From NCBI RefSeq assembly GCF_008710705.1, contig NZ_VYRZ01000003.1:248001-312000 (forward strand): a stretch of DNA of 64,000 nucleotides. The letters run 5' to 3'. A program made the translations under genes and the position numbers. The notes under the pieces were generated by a model. The model searched no databases. It saw nothing but the letters and a program-made list of their open reading frames with translations, and was not told the origin of the DNA. Position 1 is the stretch's first letter; the number at the start of each line of letters is the position of its first letter. This DNA is from Microbacterium radiodurans. GTDB taxonomy: Bacteria > Actinomycetota > Actinomycetes > Actinomycetales > Microbacteriaceae. Below are positions 21,785-30,005 of this stretch, piece after piece.

Positions 21785-22411
21785 ATGAGCCGTATGCCTG
21801 CTCCCGATGTCGCCCGTCCTCGCCCGTTCTGGTCCGATGTCCGATTCCTCATCGGCATCGCCCTCGTGGTCGTCTCCGTCGCCGGGGTCTGGCTGGTCGT
21901 CTCCGCGGCTCGGCAGACGGTTCCGGTGTTCGCCGCAGCGCGGACGATCGCCGGCGGCGAACGCGTCGACTCCGACGATCTGCGGGTCGTCGAGGTCGCT
22001 CTCGGCCCGGTCGCGGGCGCGTACGCGACTCCCCGCACCTGGCAGCCCGGCGCCGTGGCCACGCGCACGATCGCAGCCGGCGAACTCGTTCCGGCCGACG
22101 CGATCGGCGACGAAGCCGATCTCGACACGACGACGGTGGTGGTCGAGACGACGGGGGCGGTGCCGGCCGAGGTCGCCGGCGGAGCCGCGGTGGAGGTCTG
22201 GGCGGCGCCGAGGCAGGACGCCGGGACCTTCGGCGAACCACGCATCCTGCTGCGCACCGCGACCGTGCTCGCGGTGCGCGAGGACGACGCCCTGCTCGCT
22301 CGCGCGGCGGCGTCGCTCGAACTGATCGTCGACCGTGACGATGTGGGCCCCGCGCTGGCGGCCGTGGCGGCGGGGGACGCCATCTCGGTCGTGCCCGCGG
22401 TCGGTCGCTGA
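21785..22411 (+). CDS. SAF-domain membrane-anchored protein (CpaB-like)
   Basis: A 208-residue protein with one N-terminal membrane helix (about residues 20-42, FLIGIALVVVSVAGVWLVVS) and a SAF domain (about 47-110) with the FAAARTIAGGERV and RTIAAGELVP repeats, as in CpaB/RcpC pilus-assembly proteins. The partner gene 22411 encodes a CpaE-like ATPase and its ATG shares one base with this stop, so the two act together. No pilin, CpaF or TadB/C genes lie in the window, so a pilus role is only inferred. ATG 21797 (MPAPDV) is an alternative start. Confidence 0.82.
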   Translation: MSRMPAPDVARPRPFWSDVRFLIGIALVVVSVAGVWLVVSAARQTVPVFAAARTIAGGERVDSDDLRVVEVALGPVAGAYATPRTWQPGAVATRTIAAGELVPADAIGDEADLDTTTVVVETTGAVPAEVAGGAAVEVWAAPRQDAGTFGEPRILLRTATVLAVREDDALLARAAASLELIVDRDDVGPALAAVAAGDAISVVPAVGR

Positions 22412-23628
22412 TGCGCGTCGTGGTCGCGATCCCCGGCGGAGATCGTGCGGCACGGCGCCTGCGGGGCGCGGGACACGACGTGCGGATGATCGTCGCCGCC
22501 GAGGCGCCCGCCCGGGCAGCAGCGGATGCGCTGGCCGGCGGTGCAGCGGCCGACCTGCTCGTGGAGCTCGCTCGCGCCGACGTCCTCATCGTGTCGGGCG
22601 CCCGGTCGAGCCTCACCCCGCCGCTGGTCGCGGCGTGCGATCGCTGGGGTCTGCGGATCGTCGCCTGGTGCGCTCGCGACTCCGAACGTCGCGGCGCGGA
22701 GTCCTTCGGCGTCGCGACGGCCGCGGCCGACCTCGACGTGGTGGCAGCGCTGGACGCGCAGCCGGCGACGCGGCCGGCCGTTCGCTCGCAGGGGCGGAGC
22801 ATCGTGGTCTGGGGTCCGGCGGGCTCGCCGGGTCGCACCACCCTCGCCGTCGAGCTCGCCGGCGAATTCGTCCGCGACGGTCGGCGCGTCGCCCTCGCGG
22901 ACGCCGATTCGCACGCTCCCGCCCTCGCCCTCGTCACCGGGATCACCGACGAGGGTCCGGGCTTCGCCGCCGCCTGCCGCCGCGTCGATCGGGACGAGCT
23001 CACCGCGGCGGAGCTGACGCGGATCGCCGAGCCCCTCGGCGATGTCGAGGTGCTGGCGGGGATCAATCGGCCGAGCCGCTGGCCCGAGCTGTCGGAGGCG
23101 CGTGTCACCCGGGTGCTCGCCGCCGCGCGGGACTGGGTCGACGAGATGGTCGTGGATGTCGCGGCTCCGCTCGAGCGGGACGAGGAGATCGTCAGCGATC
23201 TCGACGGTCCGCGCCGCAACGCCGCGACGCTCGGCGCGCTCGCGGCGGCCGACCTCGTCGTGGCGGTCGTCGCGGCCGACCCCGTCGGGCTGTCGCGCTT
23301 CGTGCGTGCGTACCCCGATCTGCGCGCGGCCATCGGCTCGACGGAGGTGCGGGTCGTCGTGAACAAGGTGCGGGCCTCCGCGGCCGGCATCGACGCCCGA
23401 GCGCAGGTGCGCCGGACCCTCGAGCGGTATGCCGGCATCGATCGCTGCTGGTTCGTGCCCTGGGATCCGCGAGCGACGGATGCCGCGCTCCTTAGCGCGC
23501 GGCCGATGTGGCTCCATGCTCCCCGAAGTCCGATTCCCGCGGCCATCCGCAGGTTCGTCGGCGAGGCGATCGTCCCCCCTCCCGCCGTCGCTTCGCGGCG
23601 GAGACGGGCGCCGGCCTCCGGCCCGTAG
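22411..23628 (+). CDS. CpaE/MinD-like P-loop ATPase
   Basis: A 405-residue protein. A receiver-like N-terminal part (about 1-125) precedes a MinD/ParA-type ATPase domain with a deviant Walker A, WGPAGSPGRTTLAVELA (near residue 131), then ALADADSHAP and MVVDVAAPLERD. In CpaE, the Walker A is KGGxGxT; here the second Gly-Lys region is PGRTT, so the signature Lys is not at its usual place and ATP turnover is uncertain. It is translationally coupled to the SAF protein (TGATG). Likely a septum- or secretion-associated positioning protein; exact role unknown. Confidence 0.78.
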   Translation: MRVVVAIPGGDRAARRLRGAGHDVRMIVAAEAPARAAADALAGGAAADLLVELARADVLIVSGARSSLTPPLVAACDRWGLRIVAWCARDSERRGAESFGVATAAADLDVVAALDAQPATRPAVRSQGRSIVVWGPAGSPGRTTLAVELAGEFVRDGRRVALADADSHAPALALVTGITDEGPGFAAACRRVDRDELTAAELTRIAEPLGDVEVLAGINRPSRWPELSEARVTRVLAAARDWVDEMVVDVAAPLERDEEIVSDLDGPRRNAATLGALAAADLVVAVVAADPVGLSRFVRAYPDLRAAIGSTEVRVVVNKVRASAAGIDARAQVRRTLERYAGIDRCWFVPWDPRATDAALLSARPMWLHAPRSPIPAAIRRFVGEAIVPPPAVASRRRRAPASGP

Positions 23629-23631
23629 TCT
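23626..23631 (+). promoter_or_regulatory. Leaderless -10 (TAGTCT) of pdtaS
   Basis: TAGTCT is followed by exactly 6 nt and the GTG at 23638. Confidence 0.55.
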
Positions 23632-23637
23632 TGTCAC

Positions 23638-25131
23638 GTGTCGACGCTCTCCGATCTCGTCCATGCCCAGGGCCTGTCCACCGATCAGGACGTGGAGTGG
23701 CTTCATCGCCTCGCCGGCGACGGGCAGCTACTGGCCGATCTGGCGTTCGCGGACATCGTGATCTGGGTCCCCACCGCCGACGACACCTTCATCGCCGTCG
23801 CGCATACCCGCCCGGGTGGCGCGGCGACCCTCTTCTACCGTGACATCGTCGGGGATCGCGTGCGGCCGCAGTGGCGGACGCAGGTGAAGGACGCGTTCAC
23901 GCAGGGGCGCATCGTGGATTCGGCGTCACCCGACTGGTTCGAGGAGACCCCCACTCGTGTCCGCGCGGTGCCGATCGTCCGCGAGCTGGCGTCGGGGGAG
24001 CGCCCGGCACGGATCGTCGGCGTCCTGACCCGTCACACGAATCTGGGCGAGGCGCGAACGCCCTCGCGTCAGCAGATCACCTTCAACGATTGCGCGGACG
24101 ACCTGTTCGGCATGGTGGCGACGGCCGATTTCCCCGATCTGAACGCGCCGACGGCGCCGCGACGCGGCGCGCCGCGCGCATCCGACGGCCTCATCCGCCT
24201 CGACGTCGACGGCATGACCACCTTCGCGAGCCCCAACGCGCTCTCGGCGTTCAACCGGCTGGGGTTCGAGGACGAGCTCGAAGGCGAACCGCTCCTCGAG
24301 GTGGCCACGGCGATCCTGCCGAACAAGCGCGAGTTCGACGAGTCGCTGCCCATCGTGATGGCCGGCCGCGCCCCCTGGCGAGCGGACATCGAGGCGCGCG
24401 GCGTCACCGTGTCGCTGCGCACCATTCCGCTGCGCGATCACGGCACTCGCATCGGCGCGATCGTCCTCTGCCGGGACGTCAGCGAGATCCGGCACCAGGA
24501 GCAGGAGCTCATCACGAAGGACGCGACGATCCGCGAGATCCATCACCGCGTCAAGAACAACCTGCAGACCGTCGCCTCCCTGCTGCGCATCCAGGCGCGC
24601 CGCACGCACTCCGAGGAGGCGCGGGACGCGCTCACGCAGGCGATGCGCCGCGTTTCGGCCATCGCCGTCGTCCACGACACCCTCTCGGAGGGGCTCGCTC
24701 AGAACGTCGAGTTCGACGAAGTCTTCGTCCGCGTGCTCAAGCTCGTCGCCGAGGTGGCCGCGGCTCCGAACACCCGGGCCCGGACCCGCTCGTCGGGTCG
24801 ATTCGGCACGCTGCCGAGCGAATACGCGACCCCGCTCGCCCTCGCGCTCACCGAGCTCGTCACCAACGCCGTCGAGCACGGCCTGGCCGGGACCGAGGGC
24901 GATGTCGAGATCGTCGCCGACCGCAACGACGAGCGGCTCGAGGTCCGGGTGCGGGATTCGGGCAGCGGCCTGCCGGAGGGGCAGGTGGGGCGCGGGCTCG
25001 GCACGCAGATCGTCCGCACCCTGATCCAGGGGGAACTGAGCGGCACCATCGACTGGCACACCATCATGGGCAGCGGCACCGAGGTCACGATCGAGATCCC
25101 GCTGCGCTACATCGACCGCGACGCGGTGTGA
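23638..25131 (+). CDS. pdtaS: Sensor histidine kinase PdtaS (HWE/HisKA_2 type)
   Basis: A 497-residue cytoplasmic kinase with no membrane helix. An N-terminal GAF-like domain (about 10-165) is followed by a PAS domain (about 180-285), a HisKA_2 domain with the phospho-His in REIHHRVKNNLQTVASLLR (near residue 302), and an ATPase domain with LTELVTNAVEHG and DSGSGLPEG. In mycobacteria PdtaS signals to the RNA-binding antiterminator PdtaR, and the input includes copper and nitric oxide. The pdtaR partner is not in this window. The start at 23638 is supported by the -10 just before it. The convergent whiB1 follows, with a shared terminator. Confidence 0.9.
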   Translation: MSTLSDLVHAQGLSTDQDVEWLHRLAGDGQLLADLAFADIVIWVPTADDTFIAVAHTRPGGAATLFYRDIVGDRVRPQWRTQVKDAFTQGRIVDSASPDWFEETPTRVRAVPIVRELASGERPARIVGVLTRHTNLGEARTPSRQQITFNDCADDLFGMVATADFPDLNAPTAPRRGAPRASDGLIRLDVDGMTTFASPNALSAFNRLGFEDELEGEPLLEVATAILPNKREFDESLPIVMAGRAPWRADIEARGVTVSLRTIPLRDHGTRIGAIVLCRDVSEIRHQEQELITKDATIREIHHRVKNNLQTVASLLRIQARRTHSEEARDALTQAMRRVSAIAVVHDTLSEGLAQNVEFDEVFVRVLKLVAEVAAAPNTRARTRSSGRFGTLPSEYATPLALALTELVTNAVEHGLAGTEGDVEIVADRNDERLEVRVRDSGSGLPEGQVGRGLGTQIVRTLIQGELSGTIDWHTIMGSGTEVTIEIPLRYIDRDAV

Positions 25132-25137
25132 CCCGGG

Positions 25138-25190
25138 ACTGAACGACTGAGCGCCCGGATCCGCAGGGACCGGGCGCTCAGTCGTTCAGT
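25138..25190. terminator. Bidirectional terminator between pdtaS and whiB1
   Basis: A perfect 21-bp stem (25138-25158 with 25170-25190) has an 11-nt loop. It begins 6 nt after the pdtaS stop and directly abuts the whiB1 stop codon at 25191. No long U-run. Confidence 0.88.
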
Positions 25191-25439
25191 TCAGGAGGCG
25201 CGTCGTGCGCGGGCGGCGCGGCGCTTGAGCGCGCGACGCTCGTCCTCGGAGAGGCCTCCCCAGACGCCCGAGTCCTGACCCGTCTCGAGGGCGTACTGAA
25301 GGCAGATCTCGGTGACGGTGCAGCGGGCGCAGACGGCCTTCGCCTTTTCGATCTGGTCGACGGCCGGGCCGGTGTTCCCGACCGGGAAGAACAGCTCGGG
25401 GTCGACTGTCAGGCAGGCAGACTTGTCGCGCCAATCCAT
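25191..25439 (-). CDS. whiB1: WhiB-family [4Fe-4S] regulator, WhiB1-like
   Basis: An 82-residue iron-sulphur transcription factor. The four cluster ligands are C9, C37, C40 and C46, and the beta-turn motif GVWGG is followed by the basic tail ALKRRAARARRAS. The start MDWRDKSAC and the DPELFFPVGNTGPA segment closely match WhiB1 of mycobacteria, a nitric-oxide-sensitive essential regulator that binds the housekeeping sigma factor. The ATG at 25439 has AAGGAG 8 nt upstream. A 7-bp inverted repeat lies about 75 bp upstream. Confidence 0.94.
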   Translation of the reverse strand: MDWRDKSACLTVDPELFFPVGNTGPAVDQIEKAKAVCARCTVTEICLQYALETGQDSGVWGGLSEDERRALKRRAARARRAS

Positions 25440-25511
25440 GTGGGGTGCTCCTTGAGGGGGTGTAGTTCCGTCAGTCGGACTCGGGAAGTCCGGTAACCTT
25501 GAAATGAGTGT

Positions 25512-25527
25512 GCGAGCGAACGCTCGC
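25512..25527. promoter_or_regulatory. Inverted repeat upstream of whiB1 (operator candidate)
   Basis: GCGAGCG and CGCTCGC are perfect 7-bp arms with an AA centre, in the 231-nt gap between whiB1 and the gene at 25671. The position would fit an operator, but the factor is unknown. Confidence 0.35.
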
Positions 25528-25670
25528 CCCACCTCGCTGTGGGAGCACACGGCTTGATCCATCGTCCCATAGCCCGGATAGATGAATCAAGGGTGAACCG
25601 CGGATTTGCTCGTCGACGCGCCGGAACGCACGGTGCCGACGGCCCGCCCGAGCCGGAGAACGGGGACCCG

Positions 25671-26057
25671 ATGGCCACATCCTTCATCGAACGTCTGGCG
25701 GGTGTCGTCCTCGCCGCCGAGGCCCTCGTCCTCGCCGGGATCGTGGGCTGGGAGGTCACCGCGCTCGTGCGGGGAGAGGCCGGCCACGTACCGAGCTCGA
25801 TCGCGTTGATCGTGCTGACGATGATCGGCGCGGCGGCGCTGGGCTCCTTCGCCGTCTCGGTCTGGCGCCGCATCTCGTGGGGTCGTTCGGGGGGCATCGT
25901 CGCTCAGCTGCTGATCCTCGCCGTGGCCCTGGGTGCAGCGACCGGGCAGTTCGCCGACGTGGGCACGGCCGCCCTCATCGCGCTGCCCGGCGCCGCTGGG
26001 CTCGCTGTCCTCATCGCTGCTGCGCGACGCGCCGGCCGCGAGCAGAACGCCGCCTGA
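25671..26057 (+). CDS. Small four-helix membrane protein of unknown function
   Basis: A 128-residue protein with four hydrophobic segments: about residues 8-30, 40-64, 78-100 and 102-120. There are no charged or catalytic residues within the helices that would point to a transporter family. I chose the ATG at 25671 (MATSFIERLAG), preceded by CGGAGAACGGGG. The frame is open to 25539, but that extension is Arg-rich and would be unlike the rest. It diverges from whiB1 and converges with bcp, 9 nt apart. Confidence 0.7.
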   Translation: MATSFIERLAGVVLAAEALVLAGIVGWEVTALVRGEAGHVPSSIALIVLTMIGAAALGSFAVSVWRRISWGRSGGIVAQLLILAVALGAATGQFADVGTAALIALPGAAGLAVLIAAARRAGREQNAA

Positions 26058-26066
26058 GACGCGCGG

Positions 26067-26534
26067 TCAGCTCAAGCCGAGCAGATTCCGAACGCGCGCG
26101 ACGTGGCCCGTCGCCTTGACGTTGTAGAGCGCGTGCTCGATCCGGCCGTCGGCGTCGAGCACGAACGTCGATCGGATGACGCCCTCGATCTTCTTGCCGT
26201 AGTTCATCTTCTCGCCCCACGCGCCGTACGCCTCGTGGACCGCGTGGTCGGGGTCGCTCAGCAGCGGATACGTGAGCGACTCCTCCTCGCGGAAGCGGCG
26301 CAGCTTCGCCTCGTCGTCGCGGGAGACGCCGAGCACCTCGATGCCCGCTGCGGCGAGCGCTTCGACGCTGTCACGGAAGTCGCAGGCCTCGCGGGTGCAT
26401 CCGGGGGTCATGGCCGCCGGGTAGAAGAAGAGCACCGAGCGGCGGCCCCGCAGGCTCGACAGCGACACCGGAGAGCCGTCCTGGTCCGTCAGCGTGAAGT
26501 CGGGAGCAGGGGAGCCGGGCTCGAGTCGCGTCAT
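26067..26534 (-). CDS. bcp: Thioredoxin-dependent peroxiredoxin (Bcp/PrxQ)
   Basis: A 155-residue two-cysteine peroxiredoxin that reduces peroxides with electrons from thioredoxin. The peroxidatic Cys is C46 in MTPGCTREACDF and the resolving Cys is C51 in the same helix, the PrxQ arrangement. The catalytic Thr (TPGCT) and Arg (GVIRSTFVLD, near residue 122) are present. The ATG at 26534 is 6 nt after TAGGCT on the minus strand. It stands alone between a convergent gene and rsgA. Confidence 0.93.
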   Translation of the reverse strand: MTRLEPGSPAPDFTLTDQDGSPVSLSSLRGRRSVLFFYPAAMTPGCTREACDFRDSVEALAAAGIEVLGVSRDDEAKLRRFREEESLTYPLLSDPDHAVHEAYGAWGEKMNYGKKIEGVIRSTFVLDADGRIEHALYNVKATGHVARVRNLLGLS

Positions 26535-26540
26535 GCCTCC

Positions 26541-26546
26541 AGCCTA
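26541..26546 (-). promoter_or_regulatory. Leaderless -10 (TAGGCT) of bcp
   Basis: On the minus strand TAGGCT is followed by exactly 6 nt and the ATG at 26534. Confidence 0.55.
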
Positions 26547-26581
26547 GGACGGCGGCGGAGCCTGGCGCCTGATCTCCGCAC

Positions 26582-27622
26582 TCAGCCGAACGTGCCGAGC
26601 AGTCGCTGCAGCGAATCCAGACGCGCGGCGCCACGTTCCCCGAGACGTCCCTCGGCGACGGCCTCGACGATGGCGCAGTCCGGGGCGTCGGGCAGGTGCG
26701 TGCAGCCCCGCGGGCAGTCCTCGGCGACGACGGCGAGATCGGTGAAGGCGGCGAGGATGTTCGCCGGGTCGATGTGACCGAGTCCGAACGAGCGGACGCC
26801 GGGCGTGTCGATCACCCAGCCCCGCCCGCTCGCGCCGACGTAGCGCAGCGACACCGTCGAGCTGGACGTGTGGCGGCCTCGACCGGTGACCTCGTTGACA
26901 TGACCCGTGGCCCGGGCCGCGGTCGGGACGAGAGCGTTGACGAGCGTCGACTTGCCGACCCCCGAGTGCCCGACGAAGACCGATGCGCGGCCGACGAGCT
27001 TCTCGCCCAGCTCGTCCACGGGCATCCGACCGCGACCGCTCGTGAGCACCTCGAGGTCGTCGACGCCCTCGAAGTGCGCGAGGAAGGACGTCGGGTCGGC
27101 CAGATCGGTCTTGGTGACGACCAGGAGCGGGTGGATGCCGGCATCCAGAGCGGCGATGAGGTAACGGTCGACCAGACGGGGTCGCGGCTCGGGGTCGGCC
27201 GCGGCGACCACGATCACCATCTGGTCGGCGTTCGCCACGACGATCCGCTCGACCTGGTCGGTGTCGTCGGCGCTACGACGGAGGAGCGTGCTGCGGGGCT
27301 CGATGCCGACGATGCGCCCCAGCGTCCCCTCGTCGCCCGAGGCGTCGCCGACGACACGGGCGCGGTCGCCCGTGACGATGGGCTGCTTGCGGAGCTCGCG
27401 GGCGCGCACGGCGAGAGAGGTGTGCTCGTCGGGGCCGTCCTCGCCGACGAGGACGGTGTACCGGCCGCGGTCGACGCCCAGAACCCGGCAGATCTCGGCA
27501 TCGGCGTGGGCGGGGCGGCGCTTCGTGCGCGGCCGATTCGCCTTCGGGTTCGGGCGGATCCGGATGTCGGAGTCGTCGTACGCGTCGAGCTCGTCGTCGT
27601 CGTCGGCGTCGAGCCAGCTCAC
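26582..27622 (-). CDS. rsgA: Ribosome small-subunit GTPase RsgA
   Basis: A 346-residue circularly permuted GTPase that assists late 30S maturation. An OB-fold (about 50-130) precedes the permuted G motifs: G4 VTKTDL, then G1 [10 protein letters not shown], then G3 DTPGVRSFG. The C-terminal zinc region reads [14 protein letters not shown]. The N-terminus (about 1-45) is acidic then basic and not part of the core. The GTG at 27622 overlaps the aroA stop (GTGA), so both genes share a transcript. This aroA-rsgA pair beside sigR is usual in actinobacteria. Confidence 0.94.
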   Translation of the reverse strand: MSWLDADDDDELDAYDDSDIRIRPNPKANRPRTKRRPAHADAEICRVLGVDRGRYTVLVGEDGPDEHTSLAVRARELRKQPIVTGDRARVVGDASGDEGTLGRIVGIEPRSTLLRRSADDTDQVERIVVANADQMVIVVAAADPEPRPRLVDRYLIAALDAGIHPLLVVTKTDLADPTSFLAHFEGVDDLEVLTSGRGRMPVDELGEKLVGRASVFVGHSGVGKSTLVNALVPTAARATGHVNEVTGRGRHTSSSTVSLRYVGASGRGWVIDTPGVRSFGLGHIDPANILAAFTDLAVVAEDCPRGCTHLPDAPDCAIVEAVAEGRLGERGAARLDSLQRLLGTFG

Positions 27623-28962
27623 CCGGCTGCCTCGTCGGCGAGACCGAGCATCTCGCGCCACAGCTGCGGGAACTCCGGGAGGGTCTTCGCGGTCGTCCCG
27701 ATGTCGTCGACCGACACCCCCGGGACCTTCAGCCCGATGATCGCGCCGGCGGTCGCCATGCGGTGATCGTGGTGCGCTCGCCAGAGTCCGCCGCGCAGCG
27801 GGCGCGGGACGATCCGGATGCCGTCGTCCAGCTCTTCGGCCTCCCCGCCGAGGGCGCGGAGGTTGCCGACGAGGGCCGCGATGCGGTCGGTCTCGTGACC
27901 GCGGATGTGGCCGATGCCGTGCAGCGTGCTGGGGGAGTCGGCGAAGGCGGCGAGCGCGAAGAGAGACGGAGTGAGCTCGCTCGCGGCGGACAGGTCGAGG
28001 TCGATGCCGCGGATCTCGCCGGTGCCCGTGACGGAGAGGACGCCGCTGCGTCGCGAGACGCGCGCGCCCATCTCGCTCAGGATGTCGGCGAGGAGCGCGC
28101 CCGGCTGAGTCGAGTGCACCGGCCAGTGCGGGATGGACACCCGACCACCGGTGAGGGCGGCCGCGGCCAGGAAGGGCGCCGCGTTCGACAGGTCCGGCTC
28201 GATCGTGAGGTCCTTGCCTCGGATCGGTCCGGCGGGCACGAGCCATTCGCGGTCGTTCGGCCGCTCGACGTGGACGCCGCGGTGCCCGAGCGCCTCGACC
28301 GTCATGTCGATGTGGGGGAGGCTCGGCAGCCGCTCGCCGTGGTGGACGAGCCGCAGGCCCACATCGAAGCGGGGCGCGGCCAGCAGCAGACCCGAGACGA
28401 ACTGACTCGACGCGCTCGCGTCGATCGTGACCTCGCCGCCGCGGACATGACCGTGGCCGTGGACCATGAACGGCAGCATCCAGCGACCGCCGTCGTCGAT
28501 GTCGACACCGAGCTCGCGCAGACTCCGGATCATCTCGCCCATGGGCCGGTGCAGTGCGCTCTCGTGAGCGGTGACCGTCACCTCGCCGCGCGTGAGACCG
28601 GCGAGCGGTGTCACGAAGCGCATGACGGTACCCGCCTGTCCGCAGTCGACGACCGCGTCGCCGCCGGTCTGCTCGAACGGCGTCACGACGAGGTCGGGGC
28701 CGAACCTGCCCTCACCCGGCACGGCCTCGATGATCGCGCCGAGGGCGCGCAGCGCATCGATCATGCGCGCCGAGTCATCGGAGTGCAGGGGCGAGATGAG
28801 CCGCGACGGGCCGTCGGCGATCGCGGCGAGCACCAGCTCGCGGTTGGTCAGCGACTTCGATCCGGGGACGGCGACCTCCGCGCGCACCGGACCTTCGGCC
28901 ACGGGCGCGGGCCAGGACCCGTCATCGGAGACGGGGGCGGGGGAATACGCAGCGGAGCTCAT
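27619..28962 (-). CDS. aroA: 3-phosphoshikimate 1-carboxyvinyltransferase (EPSP synthase)
   Basis: A 447-residue enzyme of the shikimate pathway that joins PEP to shikimate 3-phosphate. Landmarks are [14 protein letters not shown] near residue 34, [16 protein letters not shown] near 104, and the late catalytic HDHRMATA region. The sensitive Gly-Thr-Arg region reads [10 protein letters not shown], with Ala before Gly and Met before Arg as in class I enzymes. The ATG at 28962 is the start. Its upstream DNA is shared with the divergent sigR, whose promoter overlaps this ATG. TACTGT lies 8 nt before the ATG and could serve as its own -10. Confidence 0.95.
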   Translation of the reverse strand: MSSAAYSPAPVSDDGSWPAPVAEGPVRAEVAVPGSKSLTNRELVLAAIADGPSRLISPLHSDDSARMIDALRALGAIIEAVPGEGRFGPDLVVTPFEQTGGDAVVDCGQAGTVMRFVTPLAGLTRGEVTVTAHESALHRPMGEMIRSLRELGVDIDDGGRWMLPFMVHGHGHVRGGEVTIDASASSQFVSGLLLAAPRFDVGLRLVHHGERLPSLPHIDMTVEALGHRGVHVERPNDREWLVPAGPIRGKDLTIEPDLSNAAPFLAAAALTGGRVSIPHWPVHSTQPGALLADILSEMGARVSRRSGVLSVTGTGEIRGIDLDLSAASELTPSLFALAAFADSPSTLHGIGHIRGHETDRIAALVGNLRALGGEAEELDDGIRIVPRPLRGGLWRAHHDHRMATAGAIIGLKVPGVSVDDIGTTAKTLPEFPQLWREMLGLADEAAG

Positions 28963-28967
28963 CGGTT
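28942..28967 (+). promoter_or_regulatory. SigR/SigH-type promoter driving sigR
   Basis: GGAAT at 28942-28946 and GTT at 28965-28967 are separated by exactly 18 bp, the consensus of the SigR/SigH thiol-stress regulon. Transcription would start near 28973, about 38 nt before the sigR ATG. This predicts positive autoregulation. The motif overlaps the ATG of divergent aroA (28960-28962). Confidence 0.8.
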
Positions 28968-29010
28968 CCCACAGTATCGAACGCGTTCGCCACCGGACAG
29001 GAAGGAACCC

Positions 29011-29664
29011 ATGATCGCAACGATCGATCCCGCGGTAGCGCCATGGGACGCCGACGTAGACTGGCCGCTGATGGAAGAGCAAGCGGTCACGGACCCGAGC
29101 GCCCAGTTCGAGGAGCAGGCGCTCCCCTTCATGGACCAGTTGTACGCGGCGGCGATGCGGATGACCCGCAATCCCGCCGATGCGTCCGACCTGGTCCAGG
29201 AGACGTTCGTCAAGGCGTTCGCGTCGTGGGCGTCGTTCACCCAGGGGACGAACCTCAAGGCGTGGCTGTACCGCATCCTGACGAACACCTACATCAACAC
29301 GTATCGCAAGAAGCAGCGCGAGCCCTATCAGGGCACGATCGACGACCTCGAGGACTGGCAGCTCGGGGGAGCCGAGTCGACGACCGCGTCGAGCAGCCGG
29401 TCGGCCGAGGCCGAGGCCATCGACCACATGCCGGCGTCGGCGGTCAAGGATGCGCTGCAATCGATCCCCGAGGATTTCCGGCTGGCGGTGTACCTCGCCG
29501 ACGTCGAGGGATTCGCCTACCAGGAGATCGCCGACATCATGAAAACCCCGATCGGCACGGTCATGAGTCGTCTGCACCGCGGCAGACGACTTCTGCGTGA
29601 CCTGCTGGCCGACTACGCGAAGGAGCGGGGCATCGAGGTGCCCCCGACGAGGAGCAAGAAATGA
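29011..29664 (+). CDS. sigR: ECF sigma factor SigR/SigH (thiol-oxidative stress)
   Basis: A 217-residue ECF sigma factor. Region 2 runs [20 protein letters not shown] then [14 protein letters not shown], and region 4 includes [20 protein letters not shown] and [12 protein letters not shown]. It binds RsrA and is released when disulphide stress oxidises the anti-sigma factor. The ATG at 29011 has AGGAAGGA at good distance. An internal ATG at 29071 would remove 20 residues, which recalls the two SigR isoforms of Streptomyces. The stop overlaps rsrA (ATGA). Confidence 0.93.
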   Translation: MIATIDPAVAPWDADVDWPLMEEQAVTDPSAQFEEQALPFMDQLYAAAMRMTRNPADASDLVQETFVKAFASWASFTQGTNLKAWLYRILTNTYINTYRKKQREPYQGTIDDLEDWQLGGAESTTASSSRSAEAEAIDHMPASAVKDALQSIPEDFRLAVYLADVEGFAYQEIADIMKTPIGTVMSRLHRGRRLLRDLLADYAKERGIEVPPTRSKK

Positions 29665-29909
29665 GCGACTGCGGCTGCGACAAGGCCAGACGCGATCTGG
29701 AGGAGTACCTGCGCAACGAGGTGTGCAAGACCGAGCACGCCGACATTCGCGAGCATCTGGAGACCTGCCCCGCCTGCCGTGACGAGGCTCTCGTCTCGAA
29801 GACGCTGACCGAAGTGGTCGCCCGTGCCTGCCGCGAGACTGCTCCCGAGGAGCTGCGGGACCAGGTTCTGGCTCGGCTGCGCCAGGCGCAGTCGGCGGCG
29901 CACGCCTGA
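29661..29909 (+). CDS. rsrA: Zinc anti-sigma factor RsrA
   Basis: An 82-residue ZAS-family anti-sigma factor. The zinc and redox motif H32-x3-C36-x2-C39 ([10 protein letters not shown]) is intact, and extra Cys residues lie at 4, 6 and 22. Oxidation of the Cys pair ejects zinc and frees SigR. The ATG overlaps the sigR stop (ATGA), so sigma and anti-sigma are made in step. A long hairpin ends the unit 27 nt later. Confidence 0.93.
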   Translation: MSDCGCDKARRDLEEYLRNEVCKTEHADIREHLETCPACRDEALVSKTLTEVVARACRETAPEELRDQVLARLRQAQSAAHA

Positions 29910-29936
29910 TCCACGCGATCGCGGCGCCCCCGCGAG

Positions 29937-29994
29937 CCGAAACGCCGGTGCCGTGCTTCCCTCTCGGCGAGGGGGCACGGCACCGGCGTTTCGG
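29937..29994. terminator. Bidirectional terminator between rsrA and kgd
   Basis: A perfect 20-bp stem (29937-29956 with 29975-29994) has an 18-nt loop, between convergent genes. No U-run on either side. Confidence 0.82.
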
Positions 29995-30005
29995 GTGTCC
30001 GACGA

